DNA of 64,000 nucleotides from NCBI RefSeq assembly GCF_900110865.1, contig NZ_FOFD01000001.1, forward strand, positions 868,001 to 932,000, written 5' to 3'. Source of the DNA: Natrinema salaciae (GTDB lineage Archaea; Halobacteriota; Halobacteria; Halobacteriales; Natrialbaceae). The position numbers were made by a program, and so were the translations under genes. Each line of letters opens with the position of its first letter. Position 1 is the stretch's first letter. The notes under the pieces were generated by a model. It worked only from the letters and a program-made list of their open reading frames with translations. It had not been told where the DNA came from and made no database searches. Positions 41,142 through 48,679 of the stretch are shown piece by piece.

Positions 41142-42713
41142 TCACTCGAGATAACCGAGTTCGCGCAGCCGCTCCTGGGTCTCCTCGTCGGCCTCGGCCA
41201 GCGCGTCCGCCTCGTCGGCGTTCGTCTCCGACGGGTCGTCCCACGCGCCGCCGACGGCGTCCTCGAACCGAGCGAGCGCCCGTTCGGTGGCGGCGACGGT
41301 CTCGTCGGCGGCCGGCTCGACAGGGGTCTCCTCGCTCGGGTCCTCGTCGAGCCGGTACCCCTCGTCCGGAATGCGATCCGCGCGGACGTACTTCGCGTCG
41401 GTGCTGCGGGCCGCGCGCAGTCGGGCGTACGCGCGATGGTCGTCGGGGAGCTCGATACCCGCCTCGCTCGCCTTCTCCTCCAGGTGGTGGAGTTCGATGA
41501 CCGGCTGCGCGTACTCGACGAACGCGTAATCGCCGCCGTCGCCGTCGCCGTCGCTGACGGCGCGCTGCCCGGGGTCCGGCTCCGTCGCCGCGCCGAAGCG
41601 CCGGTAGTCGCTCGAGAGCAGCGAGCGCGTCGAATCGCGAGCGACGGCACCGCCGTCCGTCCCGGCCGCGTCGGGGTCGACGTCCAGGGCGTCGAGGACC
41701 GTGTGATAGCAGTCGAGCAACTCGACAAGGCCGTCGCGTCGATCGGCCTCGAGATCGGGGTGTTTCACCAGCAGCGGAACGTTGATCAACTGGTCGTAGA
41801 GGGCGAACTCGTGACCGTAGAGGTCGTGCTCGCCGTGGAGTTCGCCGTGGTCGGCGCAGACGACGACGGTCGTCTCCTCCCACTGGCCGGTCTCGCGCAA
41901 CCAGTCGAACAGGCGGCCGAGTTCGGCGTCCATGTGCGCGATCTCCGCGTCGTACAGACCGCGGATGTCGTCCCACTCGTCGTCGTCGATGGCTCGCGCG
42001 CCGGCGTTGTACTCCTTGGAATTCTGGCAGACGTCGTCGGGGTCGACCCCCGGTGCGAACTCCTCGCGGTACTCCTCGGGTGGGTAGTACGGCAGGTGGG
42101 CGTCCATCAGATTGACGAACGCGAACCAGCCCGTCTCGCTCTCGCTGTCGTCGATGAACGACTTCGTCCGGTCGATGACCGACGGGGTCTTCGAGTCCGC
42201 CCCCTCACCGCTGGCGAGCGTGGCGTGGGCTTTCGCCCCGAGGTGGACGAGCCTCGAGGCCAGTTCGCGGAGATACTCGTTGTCGTTGACGGCCTGCCAC
42301 GCGCTGGCTAGCGGCCCCGAGAGGACGTCACCGGGCAGGATCTCGAAGAACGAGTCCTGCTCGTCGAACCCGTCCGTGAGTCCGGTGTAGGGTGTGATCC
42401 AGGCGTTCGAGGAGTAACACGCCGTGTCGTAACCGGCCGCCGACAGGACCGACGCGAGGGTCGTCTCGTCCTCGAGGTACGGACTTCCCTGATCGGCCCC
42501 GTGCTGACTGGGATAACGGCCGGTAAACAGCGAGGCGTGGACCGGCAGCGTCCACGGCGCGGGCGCGACCGCCGACTCGAAGACGGCCGCCTCCTCGGCG
42601 AACCGCGAGAGTGTCGGTGTCGTCTCCCGTTCGTAGCCGTACGGACCGAGCCGGTCCTTCCGGACCGTGTCCAGAACGACGAAGAGGACGTTCGACTGAC
42701 GAGTCGTTTCCAT
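41142..42713 (-). CDS. Sulfatase-fold enzyme with Thr nucleophile
   Basis: The 523-residue protein has the sulfatase fold, beginning NVLFVVLDTVRKDRLGPYGY. The nucleophile loop reads APWTLPVHASLFTGRYPSQH; a sulfatase would have Cys or Ser of CxPSR where Thr stands here, so formylglycine cannot form. Phosphoglycerol or phosphoethanolamine transferases use Thr, so transfer of a phosphorylated group is more likely than sulfate removal. The second metal motif is VVVCADHGELHGEHDLYGHE. A long acidic tail ends in ERLRELGYLE, common to this group. It sits in the envelope cluster with two GT4 enzymes and a flippase-like protein. Confidence 0.85.
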   Translation of the reverse strand: METTRQSNVLFVVLDTVRKDRLGPYGYERETTPTLSRFAEEAAVFESAVAPAPWTLPVHASLFTGRYPSQHGADQGSPYLEDETTLASVLSAAGYDTACYSSNAWITPYTGLTDGFDEQDSFFEILPGDVLSGPLASAWQAVNDNEYLRELASRLVHLGAKAHATLASGEGADSKTPSVIDRTKSFIDDSESETGWFAFVNLMDAHLPYYPPEEYREEFAPGVDPDDVCQNSKEYNAGARAIDDDEWDDIRGLYDAEIAHMDAELGRLFDWLRETGQWEETTVVVCADHGELHGEHDLYGHEFALYDQLINVPLLVKHPDLEADRRDGLVELLDCYHTVLDALDVDPDAAGTDGGAVARDSTRSLLSSDYRRFGAATEPDPGQRAVSDGDGDGGDYAFVEYAQPVIELHHLEEKASEAGIELPDDHRAYARLRAARSTDAKYVRADRIPDEGYRLDEDPSEETPVEPAADETVAATERALARFEDAVGGAWDDPSETNADEADALAEADEETQERLRELGYLE

Positions 42714-42858
42714 TACTGGCGATACTCGTCCCCACGCCAATAAATCGATTGAAGGTAACCGACCGATCCCGGTTCGAGGGAGCGAGTGCAGTCCCGTTCG
42801 CGCCCCGCTCGTCGGCGTCGATCAGACGTTTCAAGTTTGGTGACGATTCATACCAGCC

Positions 42859-43878
42859 ATGGAGGAGCGTAATCGACGGGCCTTTCTCATCGGCGCGTTC
42901 GGCGCGATCGCGGTCTTCGCCGTCCTGTTTTTCGCCGTCGGCGCGCGGGACGTCGTCGACTCGTTGCTCACGGCCGACCCGTCCCTGGTCGCCGCAACGT
43001 TCGCGCTCGCGCTCTGCTGGCTCGCCGCGTGGAGTCTGATGCTCCGAACCGTCCTCGTCGCGCTCGACGTCGAACTCCCCCTCGTCAAGTCGTTTTTCGT
43101 CTACAGTGGTGCCGTCTTCGCCAACAACGTTACCCCGTTTGGACAGGCCGGCGGCGAACCGATCGCCGCGCTGCTCATCTCGAAAGTCTCCGACGCGCGC
43201 TACGAGACCGGCCTCGTCGGCATCGCCAGCGTCGACGTCCTGAACGTCATCCCCTCGATCTCGCTCGTCCTCGTGGGCGTCGGCTACTACGCGACCACCG
43301 CCGCCGTCGGCGACCGCCTCGAGACGGCCGTCGGATCGGCCGTCGCGCTGATCGGCGGCGTCGTGGTCGTCATGGTGTTCGTCTGGCGGTACCGGGACAA
43401 ACTCGTCGACCGGCTTCCGGCCGTCGTCGCACCGCGACTCGGGCGGCTCGGCCTCGAGCGCTTCGAGTCCGACACGCTCGAGGAGGACCTCACGGACCGA
43501 ATGGGGCGGTTCTTCGAGAACATCGAGCGGGTGGCGACGGATCGGTGGCGGCTCTCGGCCGTGATCGGGCTGTCGCTCTGTGGCTGGCTCTTCCAGACGG
43601 CCGCGCTCATGATCGCGTTCGAGGCGCTCGGCCACAGCGTCCCGCCGTACGTGTTACTGTTCGCGGTTCCACTCGCGAACCTCGCCGGCGCGGCCCCGCT
43701 CCCGGGAGGGCTCGGCGGGATCGAGGCCGCGTTCGTCACGCTGCTCGTCCCGACGACCGGCGTCCCGGCGTCGGCGGTCACCGCGGCCGTGCTCATCTTC
43801 CGCGGCGCGATCTACTGGATGCCCGTCCTGATCGGCGGCGCGTCGGTGTCGGCCTTCGGCGTCCGGTCGCTGCGGTGA
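42859..43878 (+). CDS. UPF0104 / lysylphosphatidylglycerol synthase TM-like protein
   Basis: The 339-residue protein has eight or nine membrane helices and the family marks of the flippase-like UPF0104 group: VYSGAVFANNVTPFGQAGGE, VASVDVLNVIPS-like IASVDVLNVIPSISLVLVGV, and the loop GAAPLPGGLGGIEAAFVTLL. In bacteria the domain is linked to lipid modification and translocation. Here it is divergent from the sulfatase-fold gene. A role in moving glycolipid or modified phospholipid across the membrane is inferred from the cluster. Confidence 0.85.
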   Translation: MEERNRRAFLIGAFGAIAVFAVLFFAVGARDVVDSLLTADPSLVAATFALALCWLAAWSLMLRTVLVALDVELPLVKSFFVYSGAVFANNVTPFGQAGGEPIAALLISKVSDARYETGLVGIASVDVLNVIPSISLVLVGVGYYATTAAVGDRLETAVGSAVALIGGVVVVMVFVWRYRDKLVDRLPAVVAPRLGRLGLERFESDTLEEDLTDRMGRFFENIERVATDRWRLSAVIGLSLCGWLFQTAALMIAFEALGHSVPPYVLLFAVPLANLAGAAPLPGGLGGIEAAFVTLLVPTTGVPASAVTAAVLIFRGAIYWMPVLIGGASVSAFGVRSLR

Positions 43879-43954
43879 CCGGCGGCTTCTCGAGCGCGCG
43901 ACCCGCGCGCCTCCGACAGCGTAATCCTCGTCCGACCCGGAGTGGTGACCGTCC

Positions 43955-44434
43955 GTGTATCGAGACGGCCACGCCGGTTTCAACGCCCTGCTGTACGCCC
44001 CGTTCGTCCCGCTGGTGAGCGACCGCTGGTCGCTCCGGCTGGCGCTCGTAGGGGCGGTCGTCGCCCTCGGCGTCGCCACGCTCCCGGACCTCGATCAACC
44101 GGCCCCGCGGATCCGCCACCGCGGGCCGACGCACACGGTCTGGTTCGCGCTCCTCGTCGGGGTCGTCGCGGGCATCGGCACCGCCATCGTCGCCCCCGGC
44201 GCGCCGGACGCGTTCGCGTTCGGGGCCGCCGTCGGTGCCGGCGGCGTCCTCGCCCACCTCGCGGGCGACGTCGTGACGCCCATGGGGATCAGCCCGTTCG
44301 CGCCCCTCTGGCGGGCCCACGTCACGCTCGACTGGTTCGCCTCCAAGAACGCGCGGATCAACCGCGCGCTCTTGCTCGTCGGCTCGAGCGCGCTGGCGGC
44401 CTCACTGGCGCTCACGCTCTCGCTGGCCGCGTGA
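43955..44434 (+). CDS. DUF457/YdjM-type membrane hydrolase, second copy
   Basis: The 159-residue membrane protein begins with GTG at 43955 (MYRDGHAGFNALLYAPFVPL). Metal-cluster residues are seen in GVATLPDLDQPAPRIRHRGP followed by THTVWF, and in LAHLAGDVVTPMGISPFAPL. Four helices are predicted. It is convergent with a third family member, 6 nt away. It is closer in layout to the copy at 11.3 kb than to the third. Activity and substrate are unknown. Confidence 0.82.
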   Translation: MYRDGHAGFNALLYAPFVPLVSDRWSLRLALVGAVVALGVATLPDLDQPAPRIRHRGPTHTVWFALLVGVVAGIGTAIVAPGAPDAFAFGAAVGAGGVLAHLAGDVVTPMGISPFAPLWRAHVTLDWFASKNARINRALLLVGSSALAASLALTLSLAA

Positions 44435-44440
44435 GGACCC

Positions 44441-44938
44441 TCACCGCACCAGTCGCCGGCGAAGCCACTCGACCGGCCGGGCGTCCCGTCGCCACGCGAG
44501 GAGGCCGATCGACGTGGCCCAGAGCAGGGCCGTCGCGACCGGTCCGTGGACGGCGAGTCCGGGACTCCAGCTCGTCTCGAGGGGGAACAGCCAGTCGATC
44601 CCCATCGGGGAGAGCGAGTCGATCGCGAGGTGCGAGCCGATCGCGAGTGCGATGGCGACCGCTACCCGGCGACTGCGGGCGACCGCTACCCGGCGACTGC
44701 GGGCGACCGCGTAGCACCCGGCGACGAGCGCGAGCGCGAACAGCGGCGTGTGGGTGATTCCGCGGTGGACGAACGGCCACCCCCACGCCGCGGGAAAGAG
44801 GAAGTCCGCGTCCGGGAGGAGTCCGAAGACGATCCCGAGACGCGGATCGGCGTCGGTAACGCCGCGAACGAGCGCGTAGCCGACGAACGCGTGCGTCGCG
44901 AACGCGCCCGCGAGGAACGCGAACCGTGTCGGCTCCAT
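44441..44938 (-). CDS. DUF457/YdjM-type membrane hydrolase, third copy
   Basis: The 165-residue protein begins with MEPTRFAFLAGAFATHAFVG and carries GLLPDADFLFP, VHRGITHTPLFALALVAG and IGSHLAIDSLSPMGIDWLFP, the family His/Asp clusters. A 24-bp exact tandem duplication adds eight residues, so that ARSRRVAV occurs twice in the loop after helix 3. The frame is kept, and the insert would lengthen a basic cytoplasmic loop. It is convergent with the second copy. Function is unknown. Confidence 0.82.
   Translation of the reverse strand: MEPTRFAFLAGAFATHAFVGYALVRGVTDADPRLGIVFGLLPDADFLFPAAWGWPFVHRGITHTPLFALALVAGCYAVARSRRVAVARSRRVAVAIALAIGSHLAIDSLSPMGIDWLFPLETSWSPGLAVHGPVATALLWATSIGLLAWRRDARPVEWLRRRLVR
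44655..44702 (-). repeat. 24-bp exact tandem duplication inside the DUF457 gene
   Basis: Two head-to-tail copies of a 24-bp unit (44655-44678 and 44679-44702) encode ARSRRVAV twice. A partial third copy follows. The exactness indicates a recent event. Confidence 0.85.
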
Positions 44939-45067
44939 CCCTCGCCGTTTCGGACGGCCGACACAGATACGTTACGGTTTTCGAACACGATGCACTGACA
45001 CGTCGGTACGTCGGGCTCCGCTCGGGAACCAACACACCTTACATTTCGGACGGTCTATCCCCCGTTA

Positions 45068-45613
45068 ATGCTCCCGCTGCAGTTCGAGGAGACGCCATCC
45101 TGGCTCGAGTCGATGTTCACGTCGGAGCTCGCGTTCGCGGTGTTGTTCGGAATCTGCATCCTCGAAGGAGCGATGTTGCTGCGGTTCATGCCGAGTGAAC
45201 TCGTCGTGCCGGCCGCGCTGGCGCTGATCGGTTCGTCGATCCCCGAGACGGTCGCGATCGTCGGCATCGCCGTCGTCGGAACGACGATCGGACAGCTCTG
45301 TCTGTTCTATCTGGTCCGTCGGGCCGGCCGGGAGTACGTGCTCCGAAAGCGGTGGTTCCCGATCACCGAGTCGCGACTCGAGCGGTTCGACGGCTGGTTC
45401 GACCGCTGGGGGGGCGTCGCCGTGGCCATGAGCAACACGCTGTTGTTCGTTCGCGGGCTGCTCACGGTGCCCGCCGGCCTGTCCGAGATGGAGGGGCGAT
45501 CGTTCCTCGTCCTGTCGGCCGCGGGCTCGCTCTCGTTCCAGTCGATACTCGCGGTGGTCTACCTGCTGGGCGGTCACTTGCTGGCGCTGGTCGGCGGTCA
45601 CCTGCTGGTCTGA
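45068..45613 (+). CDS. DedA/VTT-family membrane protein
   Basis: The 181-residue protein shows the DedA layout: FGICILEGAMLLRFMPSELV (entry helix with charged residues), VVGTTIGQLCLFYLVRRAGR, WFDRWGGVAVAMSNTLLFVR and GLLTVPAGLSEMEGRSFLVL (the two re-entrant loops), then a last helix. Members are lipid scramblases or polyprenyl-phosphate recycling proteins. It is slightly shorter than bacterial DedA (about 200-220 residues). It begins right after a presumed leaderless promoter. Lipid recycling would match the neighbouring envelope genes. Confidence 0.85.
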   Translation: MLPLQFEETPSWLESMFTSELAFAVLFGICILEGAMLLRFMPSELVVPAALALIGSSIPETVAIVGIAVVGTTIGQLCLFYLVRRAGREYVLRKRWFPITESRLERFDGWFDRWGGVAVAMSNTLLFVRGLLTVPAGLSEMEGRSFLVLSAAGSLSFQSILAVVYLLGGHLLALVGGHLLV

Positions 45614-45668
45614 GAGAACCAATCGTGGCGTGTCGTGCGACCGCCGACCGCCGGATCGCGAGCCGCTC

Positions 45669-47132
45669 TCAGTCGCCGCTCCGATAGACCGGCAGTCGGA
45701 ACCGGACGCCGACGTCGCGGAGCTTCCACCTGATCTCGAGCGCGGCCCACGTCAGCCCCGTCAGCAGCGCCACGCCGATGGCGGCGAACTCGGACTGGCC
45801 CATCCAGACCGGCGTCGCGAAGAGGAGCGCGTTGTAGATCCGGTGTGGGAGGATGTTTTCGATGAGATCGCCGAGGTAGCCGAGCGGGTCGAACCCGAAC
45901 CCGCCACCGTCACCGCCACCGCCACCGCCGCTCTCGGCCGCCGTCCGCGACTCGAGGCCGAGTGCGGCGGCGCTTTGTCCGCCGTCGCTTTCGGCACCGG
46001 TCTCGAGGCGTTCGGCCTCGTAGGGGAGCGTCGAGCCGACTTCCCAGACGATGTCGCCGGAGGCGTTGACCTCAATGACGCGATTGCCGTGCGTGTCGGT
46101 GATCAGCGTGTTGCCGTTGGGGAGTCGATCGACGTCCCGCGGCCACTGGATCTGATCATCCTCCCACTCCCAGGAGCGGTTCCACTCGCCGTCCTCGCGC
46201 TGGAACTCCTGGACGCGGCCGTTCTCGGAGTCGGCGACGACGACGGCCGGACCGCCCTGACTCTCCGGGATGTAATCGGGGTTGTGCTGTTCGTACTGGA
46301 CGTCGTAGTCGTTCTCGCTACCGAGCGTCCACTCCTCGAGCAGGCCCTCCTCTTGGTCGAGGAAGACGACCTGATCCTGGTTCCGGAGGCTGACCACCAC
46401 GCGACCCCCCAGCCCGCCCCCCTCGATGTACTCGACGTCGTTGATGTGGGCCCAGTCGTTGGGGTAGGCGTGACCGCTCTCGAGCGAAAATTCGCTCTGG
46501 GCGTCCCAGAGCCAGTCGACGACCTCGGTCTCGGTGTTCACGATGAACACCTGGTCCGCGACGATGTCGGCGACGACGACGTGGGTCTCGTTGATGCGAT
46601 CCGCGTCGTGCCACTCGCCGGCGGTCTCCTTGTAGTCGTACCGCTCGTAGAGTACCTCGACCTCGCCGGTCTCGAGGTCGGCGCGCTCGATGACGTTCCG
46701 CGCGCAGGGCGGGTCGGAACAGGTCGGCCCTTCGGAGTGGATCGTGTCCGTCGCGGTGTACTCGACGGTCAGCGGGTCGCCCTCGACGGGGTCGACGTCG
46801 AAGTACTTCGTCCGCGAGTTGTTGTAGTATAGCACGTCGCCGTCGGGCGCGTAGGCGGTGATCGTCCCCGCCCGTCCCGACTCGGTCACGACCGTGTGGT
46901 TCTCCGTCGCCGGGGCGGTCGGGACGTCGGATTCCGACGCCGTCGAAATCCCGCCCGAGGACGCGCTGACGACGGCCGCGGCCGAGACGAGGATGAGGAC
47001 GACGAACGCGACCCGGAGTCGATTTCGAGTCAGCGCCGATCTGACGCGAGCGAGCGACGGGAGCGAGGTCTCGGTCACGGTTCGATCACCATCGGGGACT
47101 GGAGCACCGGCTGGGGAACCATCGTTTGCCAC
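45669..47132 (-). CDS. Arylsulfotransferase (ASST)-like membrane protein
   Basis: The 487-residue protein resembles the haloarchaeal arylsulfotransferase family. One N-terminal membrane helix (FVVLILVSAAAVVSASSGG, about residues 43-61) is followed by a beta-propeller with WHDADRINETHVVVADIVAD, HAYPNDWAHINDVEYIEGGG and WPRDVDRLPNGNTLITDTHG. A C-terminal helix region (LLFATPVWMGQSEFAAIGVA) returns to the membrane. The propeller would face outside and act on phenolic or glycan sulfates. A poly-Gly stretch precedes the last region. The start is GTG at 47132. Sulfotransferase activity is family inference. Confidence 0.83.
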   Translation of the reverse strand: MANDGSPAGAPVPDGDRTVTETSLPSLARVRSALTRNRLRVAFVVLILVSAAAVVSASSGGISTASESDVPTAPATENHTVVTESGRAGTITAYAPDGDVLYYNNSRTKYFDVDPVEGDPLTVEYTATDTIHSEGPTCSDPPCARNVIERADLETGEVEVLYERYDYKETAGEWHDADRINETHVVVADIVADQVFIVNTETEVVDWLWDAQSEFSLESGHAYPNDWAHINDVEYIEGGGLGGRVVVSLRNQDQVVFLDQEEGLLEEWTLGSENDYDVQYEQHNPDYIPESQGGPAVVVADSENGRVQEFQREDGEWNRSWEWEDDQIQWPRDVDRLPNGNTLITDTHGNRVIEVNASGDIVWEVGSTLPYEAERLETGAESDGGQSAAALGLESRTAAESGGGGGGDGGGFGFDPLGYLGDLIENILPHRIYNALLFATPVWMGQSEFAAIGVALLTGLTWAALEIRWKLRDVGVRFRLPVYRSGD

Positions 47133-47232
47133 TTCACGAGTCGAGATACTAGTACCTTTACTAACTCCTTCGAGTCTCGGCTCCGTGGACGAACGGTTCC
47201 GGGCAGGTGTTCGCGTCGGTCCGCGCCGAAAG

Positions 47233-48111
47233 TCAGTCCTGCTCGTCCGCCCGTCTCGTGGTGAGGACCGGAACCGGCGACGTCCGGATCACGCGCTCGG
47301 TGAAGCTCCCCAGCAGGTGGCGGTCGAGATCGGAGTGACCGTGGGTCCCCATCACGACGAGGTCGATCCCCTCCGCGTCGGCGTAGGACGTGATCTCCCG
47401 GGAGACCGAGCCAGTCGCGATGGTCGTCGTCACGTCGTCGACCCCCGCTCGCCTGGCGGTCGCCTCCGCCTCGTCGAGGACCTCCTGAACGTTCTCCTCG
47501 AGCTGCTCGGAGAGATCGGTCGACGCCGCGTCGATCACCTCCGGCAGTTCGTCCACGACCGACAGCAGGTGTAGCGTCGCGCCGTGTCGCGCGGCGATCG
47601 ACGCGGCCGCGTCCAGCGCCACCGTCGCGTGGTCGCTTCCGTCCGTCGGGACGAGGATGTCGGTGTACGGATAGCGCTGCGTCGCGTCCGCCGCCGACCG
47701 AACGGTCAGCACGGGGACCTCGCTTCGGTTCACGACGCAGTCCGTCGTGCTGCCGAGGACGTACTCGCCGATCCCCCGCCGACCGTGGGCACCCATCACC
47801 ACGAGGTCGAACCGTTCGCCGGTCGCGGCGTCGGTGATCACAGTTCGCGGGTCGCCCTGAACGACCTCGGTCGCGACGTCGACGCCGCGGTCCTCGGCCA
47901 GCGCGGCGGCGTCCGCGATGATCTCGTCGCCCTCCCGCTCGAGGACGTCGACGACGTCGCCGCCGAGTCGCGTCAGACTCGGGGTCTTCGTATCGGCGAC
48001 GTAGAGCAACTGCACCGTCGCCCCGTAGTTGGTGGCGACGTCTAACGCGTGCTCGAGAGCCGCCCTGGCGGGGTCGCTCCCGTCCGTCGGAACGAGTATT
48101 CGACTGATCAC
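47233..48111 (-). CDS. Tandem universal stress protein
   Basis: The 292-residue protein contains two USP domains. Each starts with a hydrophobic strand and nucleotide loop (SRILVPTDGSDPARAALEHA; TDILVPTDGSDHATVALDAA) and ends with the ATP motif GAHGRRGIGEYVLGSTTD and GTHGHSDLDRHLLGSFTE. Both ATP-binding signatures (GxxGx9GS) are intact, so nucleotide binding is likely in both halves. It probably responds to stress or energy state; no specific partner is adjacent. Confidence 0.92.
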   Translation of the reverse strand: MISRILVPTDGSDPARAALEHALDVATNYGATVQLLYVADTKTPSLTRLGGDVVDVLEREGDEIIADAAALAEDRGVDVATEVVQGDPRTVITDAATGERFDLVVMGAHGRRGIGEYVLGSTTDCVVNRSEVPVLTVRSAADATQRYPYTDILVPTDGSDHATVALDAAASIAARHGATLHLLSVVDELPEVIDAASTDLSEQLEENVQEVLDEAEATARRAGVDDVTTTIATGSVSREITSYADAEGIDLVVMGTHGHSDLDRHLLGSFTERVIRTSPVPVLTTRRADEQD

Positions 48112-48270
48112 GGGTGCCGGTTCGGCCCGAATCCGCTTACGTTTGTGGGACGCCGGGCGGAAGCAACCCCGCGGCTAGTCGCTCGCGGGCCCGGTCGAAA
48201 ACGGAGAGCGGAGAGCGAGGAACGGAAAACGCGATCGCGACCCCGTCGCGCGAGCCGACCGCGAGGCCGA

Positions 48271-48570
48271 TTAGGCCGATTCGACGTGAATCTCGCCGTC
48301 AGCGGTGACCGTTACCAAACAATCGCAGTACTCGAACGTGACCGAACCGCCGGTGCGGAGCCCGTCCGCACGCGGTTCGAACAGTCGCTCGAGCGCCTCG
48401 GCGTTGATCGAGTAGTGAAGCGGCTCGAGTGCAGTTACGTCCTCGTCCCGGAACGTTGCGACGGCGTCCGCCACGGCAACGCTGAGCGGTTCGTCGTCGA
48501 GTCTATCGTATTGTACGGAATACTGATCCCCCATCGTGGCAGATGGCGATCGTGAACTCATCTCTGTCAT
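48271..48570 (-). CDS. HalOD1 output-domain protein
   Basis: The 99-residue protein is a single HalOD1 domain: SVAVADAVATFRDEDVTALE, LHYSINAEALERLFEPRADG and VTFEYCDCLVTVTADGEIHV. HalOD1 is a haloarchaeal domain usually fused to or near response regulators and bacterioopsin-activator proteins, and is thought to be a signalling output. Its neighbour is a 1052-residue PAS/GAF/HTH-10 regulator on the same strand, which suggests a functional pair. The start could also be at internal Met residues 4 or 13. Confidence 0.87.
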   Translation of the reverse strand: MTEMSSRSPSATMGDQYSVQYDRLDDEPLSVAVADAVATFRDEDVTALEPLHYSINAEALERLFEPRADGLRTGGSVTFEYCDCLVTVTADGEIHVESA

Positions 48571-48679
48571 TGGTTTACGTACCCCCAGTACGTTATGTGG
48601 GAAGTCATCCGACTGTTCACGGGTCGTTGCAAAGAACCTGATCGTTAACCACGTAATGGTCGTTTCGCATCGTGGTTAA

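Noticed and set aside
41142-42713. True sulfatase with formylglycine
   Set aside because: The nucleophile position holds Thr, not Cys or Ser in the CxPSR motif, so a classical sulfatase is unlikely.
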